DNA of 64,000 nucleotides from Chloroflexota bacterium (GCA_019873645.1 JAIOAX010000001.1:124001-188000), one strand, 5' to 3'; shown: positions 43,717 to 52,373, numbered from the stretch's first letter. Translations and numbers: made by a program. Notes: generated from the sequence alone by a model not told the origin.

Positions 43717-45042
43717 ATGTTTGAATCTTTAAGCGCGAAATTACAGGCTATCTTTGACCGTTTGGGCAAGCGCGGCGTTTTGCGCGAAGAAGATGTCAAA
43801 GCGGTCTTGCGAGAAATCCGGCTGGCACTTTTAGAAGCGGATGTCAACTACAAGGTCGTCAAGGATTTCATTGACCGTGTGCGGGAAAAAGCAGTCGGTG
43901 AGGAAGTCTCGCGCGCCCTCAATCCCGCGCAGCAAGTCATCAAGATCGTGCACCAGGAGCTGGTGGCGACGCTTGGGGAACCGGGGCGGTTGGAGTTTAA
44001 AGGCCGCGCCCCCTACGTCATCATGCTGGTCGGCCTGCAAGGTTCCGGCAAAACGACCATGGTCGCCAAACTGGCCTTGCATTTGCGTTCCAAAGGTCAC
44101 TTCCCCTTGATGGTGGCGGCCGATACTTACCGTCCTGCGGCCATCACCCAACTGGAAGTGTTGGGGCGACAGATCAACGTCCCCGTTTACAGCGACCGCG
44201 CCGCCAAACCGCCGGACATCTGCGCACGCAGCCTGGAAGAGGCACGCAATCGTGGCGCCGACGTCATCTTGCTCGACACTGCCGGCCGCTTGCAGATTAA
44301 CGAGGACATGATGAACGAGCTGGTCGCCATTCGGGAGCGCGTCCATCCGATTGAGATTCTGCTGGTGGCCGACGCGATGACCGGTCAAGAGGCGGTCAAC
44401 ATCGCTCAGGGATTCCACGAGCGGGTGGGGCTGACGGGCCTGATCCTCACGAAAGTGGACGGCGACGCCCGCGGCGGTGCGGCCATCAGCATGCGCGAAG
44501 TGACCGGCGTGCCTATCAAATTCCTGGGCACCGGTGAGAAAACCAACGCCCTGGAGCCATTCCAGCCGGAACGGCTTGCCAGTCGCATCCTGGGGATGGG
44601 TGACGTGCTCTCGTTGATCGAACGCGCCGAGATGGCGTTCGACGAAGCCCAGGCCGCTGAGATGGAGAAGAAACTGCGCAAGGGCGAATTCGACCTGGAA
44701 GACTTCCTGGAGCAGTTGCGGCAGGTGCGCAAGATGGGGCCGCTCAACGAACTTTTGGGGATGATTCCCGGCTTAGGCAAAGCCCTCAAGGGCGTGGATC
44801 TCGAAAAACTCGAAGCCGAGAAAAGTCTCAAGTACGTCGAGGCGATTATCCTTTCGATGACGCCAGAGGAACGCCACAACCCGCGCATTCTCAATGCCAG
44901 CCGCAAGCGGCGGATCGCGGCCGGCAGTGGTACAAGCGTTCAGCAGATCAACCAGCTCCTGAATCAACATCGGGAGATGCAAAAAATGCTCAAACGTTTC
45001 GGGGATGGTACCAAAATGCGCGGCTTACCCCGGATCTTTTAA
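43717..45042 (+). CDS. ffh: Signal recognition particle protein Ffh
   Basis: The GTPase that binds signal sequences and 4.5S RNA. Its RNA gene is at 56291 in this window. The N domain (1-~85) precedes the G domain with GLQGSGKTTMVAKLA, DTYRPAA, LLDTAGR and LTKVDGDARGGAA. The M domain (about 300-430) has RKMGPLNELLGMIPG, ILNASRKRRIAAGSG and the Met-rich QMLKRFG-type end that binds RNA and signal peptides. The 441-residue length is normal. ATG at 43717 has a weak site (GAGGCCGG). Confidence 0.97.
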   Translation: MFESLSAKLQAIFDRLGKRGVLREEDVKAVLREIRLALLEADVNYKVVKDFIDRVREKAVGEEVSRALNPAQQVIKIVHQELVATLGEPGRLEFKGRAPYVIMLVGLQGSGKTTMVAKLALHLRSKGHFPLMVAADTYRPAAITQLEVLGRQINVPVYSDRAAKPPDICARSLEEARNRGADVILLDTAGRLQINEDMMNELVAIRERVHPIEILLVADAMTGQEAVNIAQGFHERVGLTGLILTKVDGDARGGAAISMREVTGVPIKFLGTGEKTNALEPFQPERLASRILGMGDVLSLIERAEMAFDEAQAAEMEKKLRKGEFDLEDFLEQLRQVRKMGPLNELLGMIPGLGKALKGVDLEKLEAEKSLKYVEAIILSMTPEERHNPRILNASRKRRIAAGSGTSVQQINQLLNQHREMQKMLKRFGDGTKMRGLPRIF

Positions 45043-45067
45043 TATAAAAATTGAGTCTACTGAAAGA

Positions 45068-45300
45068 GCTAAAAATCTCATCGCAGAGTCGCGGAGGGCG
45101 CAAAGATTTTTATGTCGGATTCAATAAAATTAAGTCTTTTGCGTTTCATTACTAATTTTATTGATATAAACTTGAATTTTTCTTGGCGTTCTTTGCGTCT
45201 CTGCGGTGAATTAGACTTTTTTCAGAAGAGTCAACGGATGAGCTTTCAACTGTCGCACAAATCTGTTCAATCCGCTTAATCTGCTCAATCTGCTGATAAA
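45068..45300. repeat. Word palindrome and word array before rpsP
   Basis: The 314-base gap after ffh holds facing words: CGCAGAG...CGCAAAG at 45082-45104 and CTTTGCGTCTCTGCGG at 45191-45207, about 85 bases apart. CAATCTGCTCAATCTGCT-type words follow at 45255-45297. The rpsP ribosome site comes about 50 bases later. No gene is seen. Confidence 0.75.
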
Positions 45301-45356
45301 AAAATATAACTTTGTTATGATTACTTTTTCTTGTTAAGGAAGAGAACAGGAGGAAT

Positions 45357-45734
45357 ATGCTTAGGATTAGATTACGTCGTGTTGGCGGTAAAAAGCAGCC
45401 GAGTTACCGCGTTGTCGTCTCCGAAGCGACGGCTCCCCGTGATGGGAAGTCAGTCGAGACGGTTGGGTTTTACAACCCGCGCACGCAACCTGAGACCATT
45501 CAGGTCAAAGAAGAGCGCGTCCTGCATTGGCTGTCAGTAGGCGCGCAGCCGAGCGACTCGGTTGTGCGACTCTTGAAGAAGGTGGGAACACTTGAGCGCT
45601 TTGAACGTATGAAAGCCGGTGAATCTGTGGCCGCTTTGGCCGAAGAGGCCCGGGCGGTTGAGCAGACTGTAAGCCCCAAAACGAATCGCATAGTTCAAGA
45701 GAAAGAACCTGTGACTGAGGGGGACAGCGATTAA
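45357..45734 (+). CDS. rpsP: 30S ribosomal protein S16 with C-terminal extension
   Basis: A 125-residue S16. MLRIRLRRVGGKKQPSYRVVVSEATAPRDGK and ETVGFYNPRTQP are diagnostic, and VGAQPSDSVVRLLKKVG closes the core near residue 78. About 40 further residues rich in Glu/Ala follow, absent from short S16 proteins but seen in several phyla. It binds 16S rRNA early in 30S assembly. ATG at 45357 follows CAGGAGGAAT. khpA and rimM come next, the usual order; trmD and rplS, which normally complete this cluster, are not here. Confidence 0.97.
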   Translation: MLRIRLRRVGGKKQPSYRVVVSEATAPRDGKSVETVGFYNPRTQPETIQVKEERVLHWLSVGAQPSDSVVRLLKKVGTLERFERMKAGESVAALAEEARAVEQTVSPKTNRIVQEKEPVTEGDSD

Positions 45735-45826
45735 CGCTGCCGTAAGCTGCAAGACTTCGCCTCGGTCACTCGTTCTCGCTGTATCCTATCCGTAAATGTC
45801 TTTCACATACTCAAGGAGGCGTAACG

Positions 45827-46063
45827 ATGTCTGCAGTCAAGGATTTGGTGGAATACGTCACGAAGGCGTTGGCCGATAAGCCCGGCGCCGTGAACATTTC
45901 CGAAATCGAGGGTGAAACCTCAATTATGCTGGAATTGCGGGTCTCTCCAGAGGATATGGGGAGAATGATCGGCCGCGAAGGACGGACGATTAACGCAATG
46001 CGTTCTCTGGCGCGCGTGCTCGGCGCGAAACTGGGCAAGAAGGTCACACTGGAGATTGTCTAA
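45827..46063 (+). CDS. khpA: KH-domain RNA-binding protein KhpA
   Basis: A 78-residue single KH domain starting MSAVKDLVEYVTKALAD with the RNA-binding GREGR loop (DMGRMIGREGRTINAMRSLARVL). KhpA works with KhpB/EloR in RNA-mediated control of cell elongation in other bacteria. Its place between rpsP and rimM is conserved widely. ATG at 45827 follows CAAGGAGGCGTAACG. Confidence 0.93.
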   Translation: MSAVKDLVEYVTKALADKPGAVNISEIEGETSIMLELRVSPEDMGRMIGREGRTINAMRSLARVLGAKLGKKVTLEIV

Positions 46064-46111
46064 CGATGGCCGAGGCGGCCTGTATCTATTGCACAGTCAA
46101 GGGGCTCAGGG

Positions 46112-46645
46112 ATGTCTGAAAAGCAACCTGAGCCTCGTTATTTAGCTATCGGGCGCATTGTGCGGCCCCATGGCGTGCGCGGCGAACTCCGTGTCGAAAT
46201 TTTGACCGATTACCCGGAGCGCGTCGCCGCTTTGCGCACGCTGTATATCGGCCCAGAGCACCGTCCTTACACCCTGAAAACTGTGCGCTTCCACCAGGAA
46301 GCAATGTTGCTTACCCTGGAAGAATGTACCACCCGCGACGCGGCCGAGGCCTTGCGGGGGAATCTGGTGGAGGTGACGCTGGCAGATGCAATCCCCCTGG
46401 ACGAAGGTGAGTATTACCACTTCCAGGTCATTGGCATGCAGGTCGAGACTGATACCGGGGAAGTGCTAGGCCGGATTACCGATGTCTTCACCGCCCCGGG
46501 CGCCAATGATGTCTTTGTCGTGCACGGCCCCCTGGGCGAGATTTTGTTGCCGGTCATCGAAGACGTCATTGTGAACCTGGATGTGGCAGCCGGTCGGGTG
46601 CGCGTTCACCTGCTGCCCGGCCTGCTGGATGCTGAAGAAGTGTAG
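46112..46645 (+). CDS. rimM: 16S rRNA processing protein RimM
   Basis: A 177-residue assembly factor for the 30S head that binds S19. The N-terminal barrel has AIGRIVRPHGVRGELRVEILTDYPER. The C-terminal PRC-barrel has YYHFQVIGMQVETDTGEVLGRITDVFTAPGANDVFVV and EILLPVIEDVI, both diagnostic. It is the last gene of the rpsP-khpA-rimM set. A palindromic core repeat follows about 30 bases after its stop. ATG at 46112 has GGGGCTCAGGG before it, a weak site. Confidence 0.95.
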   Translation: MSEKQPEPRYLAIGRIVRPHGVRGELRVEILTDYPERVAALRTLYIGPEHRPYTLKTVRFHQEAMLLTLEECTTRDAAEALRGNLVEVTLADAIPLDEGEYYHFQVIGMQVETDTGEVLGRITDVFTAPGANDVFVVHGPLGEILLPVIEDVIVNLDVAAGRVRVHLLPGLLDAEEV

Positions 46646-46674
46646 CCGACACCAGTAGGGTGTAAGATGTATGG

Positions 46675-46740
46675 CCGTGGCCGGTCTCTGACCGCGCCAC
46701 AGTAACCAAGATGGGGGCGCGGTCAGGAGACCGGCCCGAG
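46675..46740. repeat. Dispersed palindromic element, short core
   Basis: CCGGTCTCTGACCGCGCC at 46681 faces GGCGCGGTCAGGAGACCGG at 46716, a 17-18 bp stem with one bulge. The outer inverted ends of the full element are absent. It could act as a terminator-like hairpin after rimM. Confidence 0.8.
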
Positions 46741-46774
46741 CTATTCTCATAATTTGTTTTATACCCTGCCCCTG

Positions 46775-46828
46775 GCGACTACCCGACTCGCGACGACTTG
46801 ACTAACGACAACTTGACTAACGACTGAC
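46775..46828. repeat. Short word array before dprA
   Basis: Units of ACTTGACTAACGAC type directly abut the dprA ATG at 46829, leaving no ordinary ribosome site. Confidence 0.65.
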
Positions 46829-47974
46829 ATGGACGATCTGCGGTACTGGTTAGGTTTTAACCTGGTGCGCGGCATTGGCCCGGTGCGCCTGCGTATGCTG
46901 CTGGACATGTTCGGCGACGTCCGTTCGGCCTGGGAAGCCTCCGAGCAAGTGCTGCGCGAAATGAAACTTGACCGGCGCTCGCTTGAGAATTTCCTGAAAG
47001 TACGTCAACAGGTGGACCTCGATGAAGTGCTACGCCACGTGGAACGCGCGGGCGTCCACGTGTTGACCTGGGACAGCCCCGATTACCCTGACTTGCTGCG
47101 TCAAATCTCCGATGCGCCGCCGGTGCTCTTCGTGCGCGGCGAAATCACGCCGGCCGACGAATGGGCTGTGGCACTGGTGGGCACCCGCAAAGCCACCGTG
47201 TACGGACGCGAAGTCGCCCGTATGCTGGCCGCCGACCTGGCCCGCAACCGCGTCACCGTGATCAGCGGCCTGGCGCGCGGCATTGACAGCATTGCTCACA
47301 AGGCGGCTCTGGACGCCGGTGGACGGACTATCGCCGTCCTGGGATCGGGCGTGGATTGCATCTACCCTTCCGAACATCGCCAACTGGCGGACGCCATCGC
47401 CCAAAACGGCGCCTTGATCAGCGATTATCCGTTGGGGACGCAGCCGGAATCGGCGAACTTCCCGGCGCGCAACCGCATCATCAGCGGTTTGAGCCTCGGC
47501 GTCGTGGTTGTGGAGGCGGATCTCAAAAGCGGCGCGCTGATCACGGCGGACTTTGCCCTTGACCAGGGGCGTGAGGTCTTCGCCGTACCCGGCAGTATTC
47601 TCTCTCCGGCCTCGGCGGGCTGCAACCGGCTGTTGCGCGACGGCGCCAGCCTCGTCACCGAAGTCGGCGACATTTTGGAGGGGCTGCACCTGGATCACCT
47701 GGCCGAAAAACAGATGGCGCGGGAAATCCTGCCGGAGAACGCCACCGAAGCTGCGATTATCAGCCACCTCTCGGCCGAGCCGCGCCACCTCGACGAATTG
47801 TCGCGGGAGACCGCCCTGCCGGTCGAGGTCATCAGCAGTACGCTGGTCATGATGGAATTGAAAGGCATGACGCGGCAGGTGGCCCCCTTGCAGTACGTCA
47901 TCGCCCGCGAACCGGAGGAACCCTATACCGTAGATGCCGCCGCCGGGAATGACGCAGCGGCTGACATGCCTTGA
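46829..47974 (+). CDS. dprA: DNA processing protein DprA
   Basis: Loads RecA on incoming single-stranded DNA during transformation. The 381-residue protein has an N-terminal helix-hairpin-helix/SAM-like part (GIGPVRLRMLLDMFGD). The Rossmann DprA domain has VALVGTRKATVYGREVARMLA, ISGLARGIDSIAHKAAL, IAVLGSGVDCIYPSEH, NFPARNRIISGLS and VFAVPGSILSPASAGCNRLL. A C-terminal winged helix follows (about 300-355). The ATG at 46829 has no clear site because the repeat array adjoins it. topA follows after manC; dprA-topA is a common order elsewhere. Confidence 0.96.
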   Translation: MDDLRYWLGFNLVRGIGPVRLRMLLDMFGDVRSAWEASEQVLREMKLDRRSLENFLKVRQQVDLDEVLRHVERAGVHVLTWDSPDYPDLLRQISDAPPVLFVRGEITPADEWAVALVGTRKATVYGREVARMLAADLARNRVTVISGLARGIDSIAHKAALDAGGRTIAVLGSGVDCIYPSEHRQLADAIAQNGALISDYPLGTQPESANFPARNRIISGLSLGVVVVEADLKSGALITADFALDQGREVFAVPGSILSPASAGCNRLLRDGASLVTEVGDILEGLHLDHLAEKQMAREILPENATEAAIISHLSAEPRHLDELSRETALPVEVISSTLVMMELKGMTRQVAPLQYVIAREPEEPYTVDAAAGNDAAADMP

Positions 47975-47984
47975 CGCTGGACAA

Positions 47985-48146
47985 AGTTTTTGTCAACGGA
48001 TCGCTATTTGTCAATGGATTGTTATTTGTCAACGGATTTCTGACTCGTATATCATAGATCAGGTCGCCTGAGAGTACCTTGCCTTACAACAAACGTTCTA
48101 ACGTTTGAACGTTCAAACGTTAGAACGTCCCAACGTTCCAACGCTT
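47985..48146. repeat. Word arrays and a 36-bp palindrome before manC
   Basis: TTTGTCAACGGAT-type words lie at 47990-48037. At 48093-48128 a perfect 36-base palindrome is built of ACGTTCTAACGTTTGAA and its complement. CCAACGTTCCAACGC completes the array, and the manC ribosome site AGGGAGG follows. The stretch between them (48045-48090) shows nothing else. Confidence 0.85.
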
Positions 48147-48164
48147 TTCCAGGGAGGCCCAAAT

Positions 48165-49247
48165 ATGACCGAATCGTTATATGCTGTGATTATGGCCGGA
48201 GGTGGGGGGACGCGCTTATGGCCGCTGAGCCGCAGGGAACATCCCAAACAGATGTTAAAGCTGTTCGGCGAACGCACGATGTTTCAGCTCTCCGTAGATC
48301 GCCTGTTGCCTTTGTTGCCGCCGGCGCACATCTGCGTCGTGACGGCGGCGGAGCAGGTGGATCCCCTGGCGGCCCAATACCCCGACCTGCCGCGCGCAAA
48401 TTTCATCATCGAACCCATGGGGCGGGGAACCGCTTCCTGTATTGGACTGGCAGCCATGGTCTTGCACCAGCGCGACCCCAACGCCGTGATGGCTGTGGTG
48501 ACAGCCGATCACTTGATCCGCCGTGTGGACACGTTCCGCGCTGTCCTGCAGGCGGCGCAGCAGGTGGCGGAACAAGGGTATCTCGTTACCCTGGGCATTA
48601 CACCCACGTTCGCGGCGACTGGCTACGGTTATATCCGTCGGGGCACCTGGCTGGGGCAAATAGATAGCTTTGATTATTATCAGGTGGAACGCTTCACCGA
48701 AAAACCCGATGCGGCAAAGGCAGCGGCTTTTCTTGAAGAAGGCGTGTATTCCTGGAACAGCGGCATGTTCATCTGGCGCGCCGACCGCATCCTGGAAGAA
48801 ATCCGACGCTGGATGCCCGATTTGAGTGCAACCCTGGACGCTTTGGCGGCCGCCTGGGACACGCCTGCTTACGCCGCGACCCTGGCGCATCTGTGGCCGG
48901 CCTTGCGCAAAGAAACCATTGACTACGGCATTATGGAGAAAGCCGCTCAAGTGGCCGTGATCCCGGTAGATCTGGAATGGTCTGACATCGGCGCATGGCC
49001 GGCGGTGAAAGAGGCCCATCCTCACGATGCCGCCGGCAATGTGCTGCTCGGCGACGTGCTCGGCATTGACAACACTAACACGCTGATCTTCGCGCAGGGC
49101 GAACGTCTGGTCGCCGCCATCGGCGTGCAGGACTTGATCGTCGTGGATACGCCGGACGCCGTGTTGATCACGCGGCGGGACCAGGCCGAGCGTGTCAAAG
49201 AAGTGATCGAGTCTCTACAAGCTGCGGGTCGTCACAACTATCTGTAG
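48165..49247 (+). CDS. manC: Mannose-1-phosphate guanylyltransferase
   Basis: Forms GDP-mannose for glycans and capsules. The 360-residue enzyme has the nucleotidyltransferase motif VIMAGGGGTRLWPLSRREHPKQ (loop and catalytic Arg/Lys), IEPMGRGTASCIGLAA, VVTADH, TGYGYIRRG, FTEKPD and YSWNSGMFIW, as in GDP-mannose pyrophosphorylases. The isomerase domain of bifunctional ManC/AlgA is absent; the separate PGI/PMI at 27368 can supply that step. ATG at 48165 follows AGGGAGGCCC. It stands between dprA and topA. Confidence 0.95.
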   Translation: MTESLYAVIMAGGGGTRLWPLSRREHPKQMLKLFGERTMFQLSVDRLLPLLPPAHICVVTAAEQVDPLAAQYPDLPRANFIIEPMGRGTASCIGLAAMVLHQRDPNAVMAVVTADHLIRRVDTFRAVLQAAQQVAEQGYLVTLGITPTFAATGYGYIRRGTWLGQIDSFDYYQVERFTEKPDAAKAAAFLEEGVYSWNSGMFIWRADRILEEIRRWMPDLSATLDALAAAWDTPAYAATLAHLWPALRKETIDYGIMEKAAQVAVIPVDLEWSDIGAWPAVKEAHPHDAAGNVLLGDVLGIDNTNTLIFAQGERLVAAIGVQDLIVVDTPDAVLITRRDQAERVKEVIESLQAAGRHNYL

Positions 49248-49314
49248 TCGCACTTGACAGCAGTGGCTTTCCTTATATCATAGGCCGCTGTGTGAGTTGA
49301 GCAACTTTTGAAAT

Positions 49315-49355
49315 TTATCTGCTAAATCTGCTCAATCTGCTGACAAAAATTTCTA
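49315..49355. repeat. Short word array before topA
   Basis: TCTGCTAAATCTGCTCAATCTGCT-type units about 15 bases before the topA ATG. The word recurs at 45255. Confidence 0.65.
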
Positions 49356-49371
49356 ATTTATCAGAACAAAT

Positions 49372-51717
49372 ATGACCGAACCGTTGAAAATCGAAGCCTA
49401 CTGTATGAAGTGCCGCGAGAAGCGGGAGATGGCGCAGCCTCATCCCGTTTTTACGGTGAAAGGACAGCCGGCCGTGGAGGGCGTCTGCCCGGTGTGCGGG
49501 ACGAAAATGTTTATGATGGGCCGCACAGCTCTGCATGAGAACGTGACGCCGCCTACCCAGGCCGAATTGAAGTCGGCCGGGAAGCTCGTGATCGTGGAGT
49601 CGCCGACCAAAGCGCGCACGGTGGGGCGTTTCCTGGGGAAGGGGTACACCGTCAAGGCGTCGGTAGGGCATATCCGCGACCTGTTGCGCTCGCAGCTCTC
49701 CGTGGATGTGGAGAATGACTTCACGCCTAAGTATCGCATCCCCAACGAGAAACGCGCCGTCGTTAAAGAGTTAGGCAAGATCGTGCAGAGAGCGGAAGCC
49801 GTCTACCTGGCGACCGACCCCGACCGGGAAGGCGAAGCCATCGCCTGGCATCTGAGCGAAGTCCTGAACCTGCGTCCTCAGCAGACGCATCGCGTCGTTT
49901 TCCACGAGATCACCAAAGACGCCGTGGATGAAGCCTTCGCCAATCCCCGCGACATTAACATGGATTTGGTCAACGCCCAGCAGGCGCGGCGCATCCTGGA
50001 TCGGCTGGTGGGGTATAACCTCAGCCCGCTGCTCTGGCGCAAAGTGCGCAGTCGGCTTTCGGCGGGACGGGTGCAATCGGTGGCCCTGCGGCTGATCGTG
50101 GAGCGTGAGCGGGAGATCGAAGCCTTTGTGCCGGTGGAGTATTGGAGCCTCGATGCCGAGCTGGCTACACAACAGTCCGCAGGTCACAAAAAGCGTCCGA
50201 CCTTCAGGGCGCACCTGGCGCGGATTAACGGCGAAGAAGTCGCTTTGCACAATGAGGCAGAAGTCAAACCTTTGCTGGAAGTGCTGGAGCGCGCCAGCTA
50301 CGTTGTTTCTAAGGTTAAAGAGGGACAGCGCACCCGCAAGCCCTCTCCCCCTTATACTACCAGCACTCTGCAACAAGAAGGCTCGCGCAAACTCGGTTTT
50401 ACCGCGCGTAGAACCATGCAAATCGCCCAGCAACTTTACGAAGGCATTGATGTTGGCGGCGGCGAGCTGGTCGGCCTGATCACCTACATGCGCACCGACA
50501 GTACCAACATCGCCCAGTCGGCCCAAGACGAGGCACGGCGTTTCATTACCGACAACTACGGCGCCGAATTTCTGCCGCCTGCGCCGCCGGTCTACAAGAC
50601 GCGCGCTAAAGGCGCTCAGGAAGCCCATGAAGCCATCCGCCCTACCAGTGTCTTGCGCACGCCCGATGGCATCAAAGCGCATTTGACTTCCGAGCAGTAC
50701 CGTCTCTACGACCTGATCTGGCGGCGCTTTGTCGCCAGCCAGATGGAAGCGGCCGTGTACGATACCCTTAGCGTTGAAATTCTCGCCGGAACGGAGACCG
50801 ATAAACCCTACCTGTTCCGCGCCTCCGGCTCGACATTGCGTTTCCCGGGTTTCCTGGTGGTTTACGAGGAAGCCGCCGCCGAGAACGAAGAGCAGCCGGA
50901 AAAAGCGCAACAACTTCCGCCGTTGCGTGTGGACGAACTGCTGGACCTGATCCGTTTGTGGCCGGAGCAACATTTCACCCAACCGCCGCCGCGCTACAGC
51001 GACGCCTCGCTTATCAAAACGCTGGAAGAATACGGTATCGGGCGGCCTTCGACGTATGCGACTATCCTTTCCACCATTGAGCAACGGGGTTATGTGCGGC
51101 GTGATGCGCGGCGTTTCTTCCCCACCGAGACCGGTTTCCTGGTCAATGATATGCTGGTGGAAAATTTCCCCGATCTGATCAACGTGGATTTTACCGCGCA
51201 GATGGAGGCCGGTCTGGACGACATTGCCGAAGGGGCGCAGGACTGGGTGACACTGGTGCGCGATTTCTATGGGCCTTTCCGGCAGACGCTGGCGCGGGCC
51301 GAGGAAACGATTCCTGTCGTGGAGCATATCGAGTACGTGGGCCGCGCCTGTCCTGAATGTGGGCAACCGCTGATCGTGCGCTGGGGACGCTATGGGAAGT
51401 TTATCGGCTGCGCGAATTTCCCCGCCTGCCGTTATACCGAACCGTGGCTGGAGCGTATCGGGGTCAAGTGTCCCACTTGTGCAGAAGGGGACATCGTCGA
51501 GAAGCGCACCCGCAAAGGCCGCATTTTCTACGGCTGTTCCAGGTGGCCGGCGTGCGAGTTCACCTCTTGGAAACGGCCTTTGCCGACGCCGTGCCCGGAT
51601 TGCGGCGGCTTGCTGGTCATTGCCCGCAAGGACACTGCCCAGTGTTTGCGCTGTGAAAAGGAATTCGCCCTGGAAAGCGTCGAGGCGCAACCGCAAGCCG
51701 AGGCGGTCGCAGGTTAG
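49372..51717 (+). CDS. topA: DNA topoisomerase I with N-terminal zinc ribbon
   Basis: Relaxes negative supercoils by single-strand passage. Of 781 residues, 1-~58 form an extra DUF5679-like zinc ribbon (Cys11/Cys14 in CMKCREK, later CPVCGTK), not part of typical TopA. TOPRIM follows with KLVIVESPTKARTVGRFL and ATDPDREGEAIAWH. The active-site Tyr372 is in TYMRTDST, and ARRILDRLVGYNLSP and YGIGRPSTYA are family blocks. The C-terminus has zinc ribbons (CPECGQPL, CPTCAEGD, CPDCGGLL). ATG at 49372 lacks a strong site. Confidence 0.96.
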   Translation: MTEPLKIEAYCMKCREKREMAQPHPVFTVKGQPAVEGVCPVCGTKMFMMGRTALHENVTPPTQAELKSAGKLVIVESPTKARTVGRFLGKGYTVKASVGHIRDLLRSQLSVDVENDFTPKYRIPNEKRAVVKELGKIVQRAEAVYLATDPDREGEAIAWHLSEVLNLRPQQTHRVVFHEITKDAVDEAFANPRDINMDLVNAQQARRILDRLVGYNLSPLLWRKVRSRLSAGRVQSVALRLIVEREREIEAFVPVEYWSLDAELATQQSAGHKKRPTFRAHLARINGEEVALHNEAEVKPLLEVLERASYVVSKVKEGQRTRKPSPPYTTSTLQQEGSRKLGFTARRTMQIAQQLYEGIDVGGGELVGLITYMRTDSTNIAQSAQDEARRFITDNYGAEFLPPAPPVYKTRAKGAQEAHEAIRPTSVLRTPDGIKAHLTSEQYRLYDLIWRRFVASQMEAAVYDTLSVEILAGTETDKPYLFRASGSTLRFPGFLVVYEEAAAENEEQPEKAQQLPPLRVDELLDLIRLWPEQHFTQPPPRYSDASLIKTLEEYGIGRPSTYATILSTIEQRGYVRRDARRFFPTETGFLVNDMLVENFPDLINVDFTAQMEAGLDDIAEGAQDWVTLVRDFYGPFRQTLARAEETIPVVEHIEYVGRACPECGQPLIVRWGRYGKFIGCANFPACRYTEPWLERIGVKCPTCAEGDIVEKRTRKGRIFYGCSRWPACEFTSWKRPLPTPCPDCGGLLVIARKDTAQCLRCEKEFALESVEAQPQAEAVAG

Positions 51718-51736
51718 TGACTCTCTGGATCAGCAA

Positions 51737-51776
51737 CAACGCCGCGCTTGACGACCTCAATGCGCGGCGTTGTATT
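51737..51776 (+). terminator. Terminator after topA, overlapping antitoxin end
   Basis: CAACGCCGCGC (51737-51747) pairs with GCGCGGCGTTG (51762-51772) around a 14-base loop, followed by TATTTT. The stop codon and last codons of the minus-strand antitoxin (51757) lie in the loop and right arm. Confidence 0.65.
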
Positions 51777-52053
51777 TTGAAGGCTCTTCTGTACGTTCCG
51801 AAACGGCTTGCCAGAATTCTTCCTCGGTCAATCCTTCGCCGGCGGCTATACTTTGCCGTGACTTTTCCAACAACGCCTGAAAACGCGGCGATCGCGCCAG
51901 AATCAGCCTCTCCAGATCATCATCATCCTGCGGCGCCAACAAGACTGCCACGGCTTTCCCGTTTCGTGTGATCACGACCGGCCCTTTGCTCTCACACTCG
52001 TCCACATACGCGCTCAACCGCGCTTTTACATCGGCCAACGGTGCAATCCTCAT
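51757..52053 (-). CDS. Phd/YefM-type antitoxin
   Basis: A 98-residue antitoxin. MRIAPLADVKARLSAYVDECESKGPVVITRNGKAVAVLLAP is the Phd/YefM DNA-binding fold; the C-terminal helices (LERLILARSPRFQALLEKSRQSIAAGEGLTEEEFW) would wrap the toxin. The extreme C-terminus is coded inside the topA terminator hairpin. It overlaps the toxin gene by four bases. Order is toxin then antitoxin on this strand, the reverse of most pairs. Intact. Confidence 0.9.
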   Translation of the reverse strand: MRIAPLADVKARLSAYVDECESKGPVVITRNGKAVAVLLAPQDDDDLERLILARSPRFQALLEKSRQSIAAGEGLTEEEFWQAVSERTEEPSKYNAAH

Positions 52054-52373
52054 AACTCAAACTCCTCTCCTCCAATAATCAGTCGTTCTCTCACCTTTAC
52101 TCCGATTGCCAACACCCGCACAGTGCGCTCTTGGTTATTGATGTCGTAGAAGACGCGAAAGCGGTTGCCCGGTCCGAACCTCAACTCCCACGTTGCACCA
52201 AAAGAAGCGGGTTGTTCAAGCGGTTTGCGGTTACGGGTTGCCTGTCCCGGCGTATGCTTCAACTGCTCGTTGATAGTATCTCGAATCAGACGATGATACC
52301 TGCGCTCGATGAAACCAAAGTGTGCTACGACTTCGGGCGCGAAGATCAAAGTGAACACAGGTTGACGCGGCAT
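52050..52373 (-). CDS. RelE/ParE-family toxin
   Basis: A 107-residue toxin of the RelE/ParE fold: FTLIFAPEVVAHFGFIERRYHRLIRDTINEQLKHTPGQATRNRKPLEQP, then WELRFGPGNRFRVFYDINNQERTVRVLAIGVKVRERLII. Catalytic-type Arg and aromatic residues of RNA-cleaving members are partly present (FRVFYDI). The ATG at 52373 is close to a C-rich upstream stretch. It precedes and overlaps the antitoxin by four bases. The frame is intact, in contrast to HicA and the TumE-like gene. Confidence 0.88.
   Translation of the reverse strand: MPRQPVFTLIFAPEVVAHFGFIERRYHRLIRDTINEQLKHTPGQATRNRKPLEQPASFGATWELRFGPGNRFRVFYDINNQERTVRVLAIGVKVRERLIIGGEEFEL

Noticed and set aside
45082-45207. Terminator of ffh from the CGCAGAG / CTCTGCG word pair
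   Set aside because: The arms are 85 bases apart and not followed by a T run; it belongs with the word repeats.
49771-51696. Open frame of 641 codons opposite topA
   Set aside because: Antisense shadow with no start site or recognisable motif.
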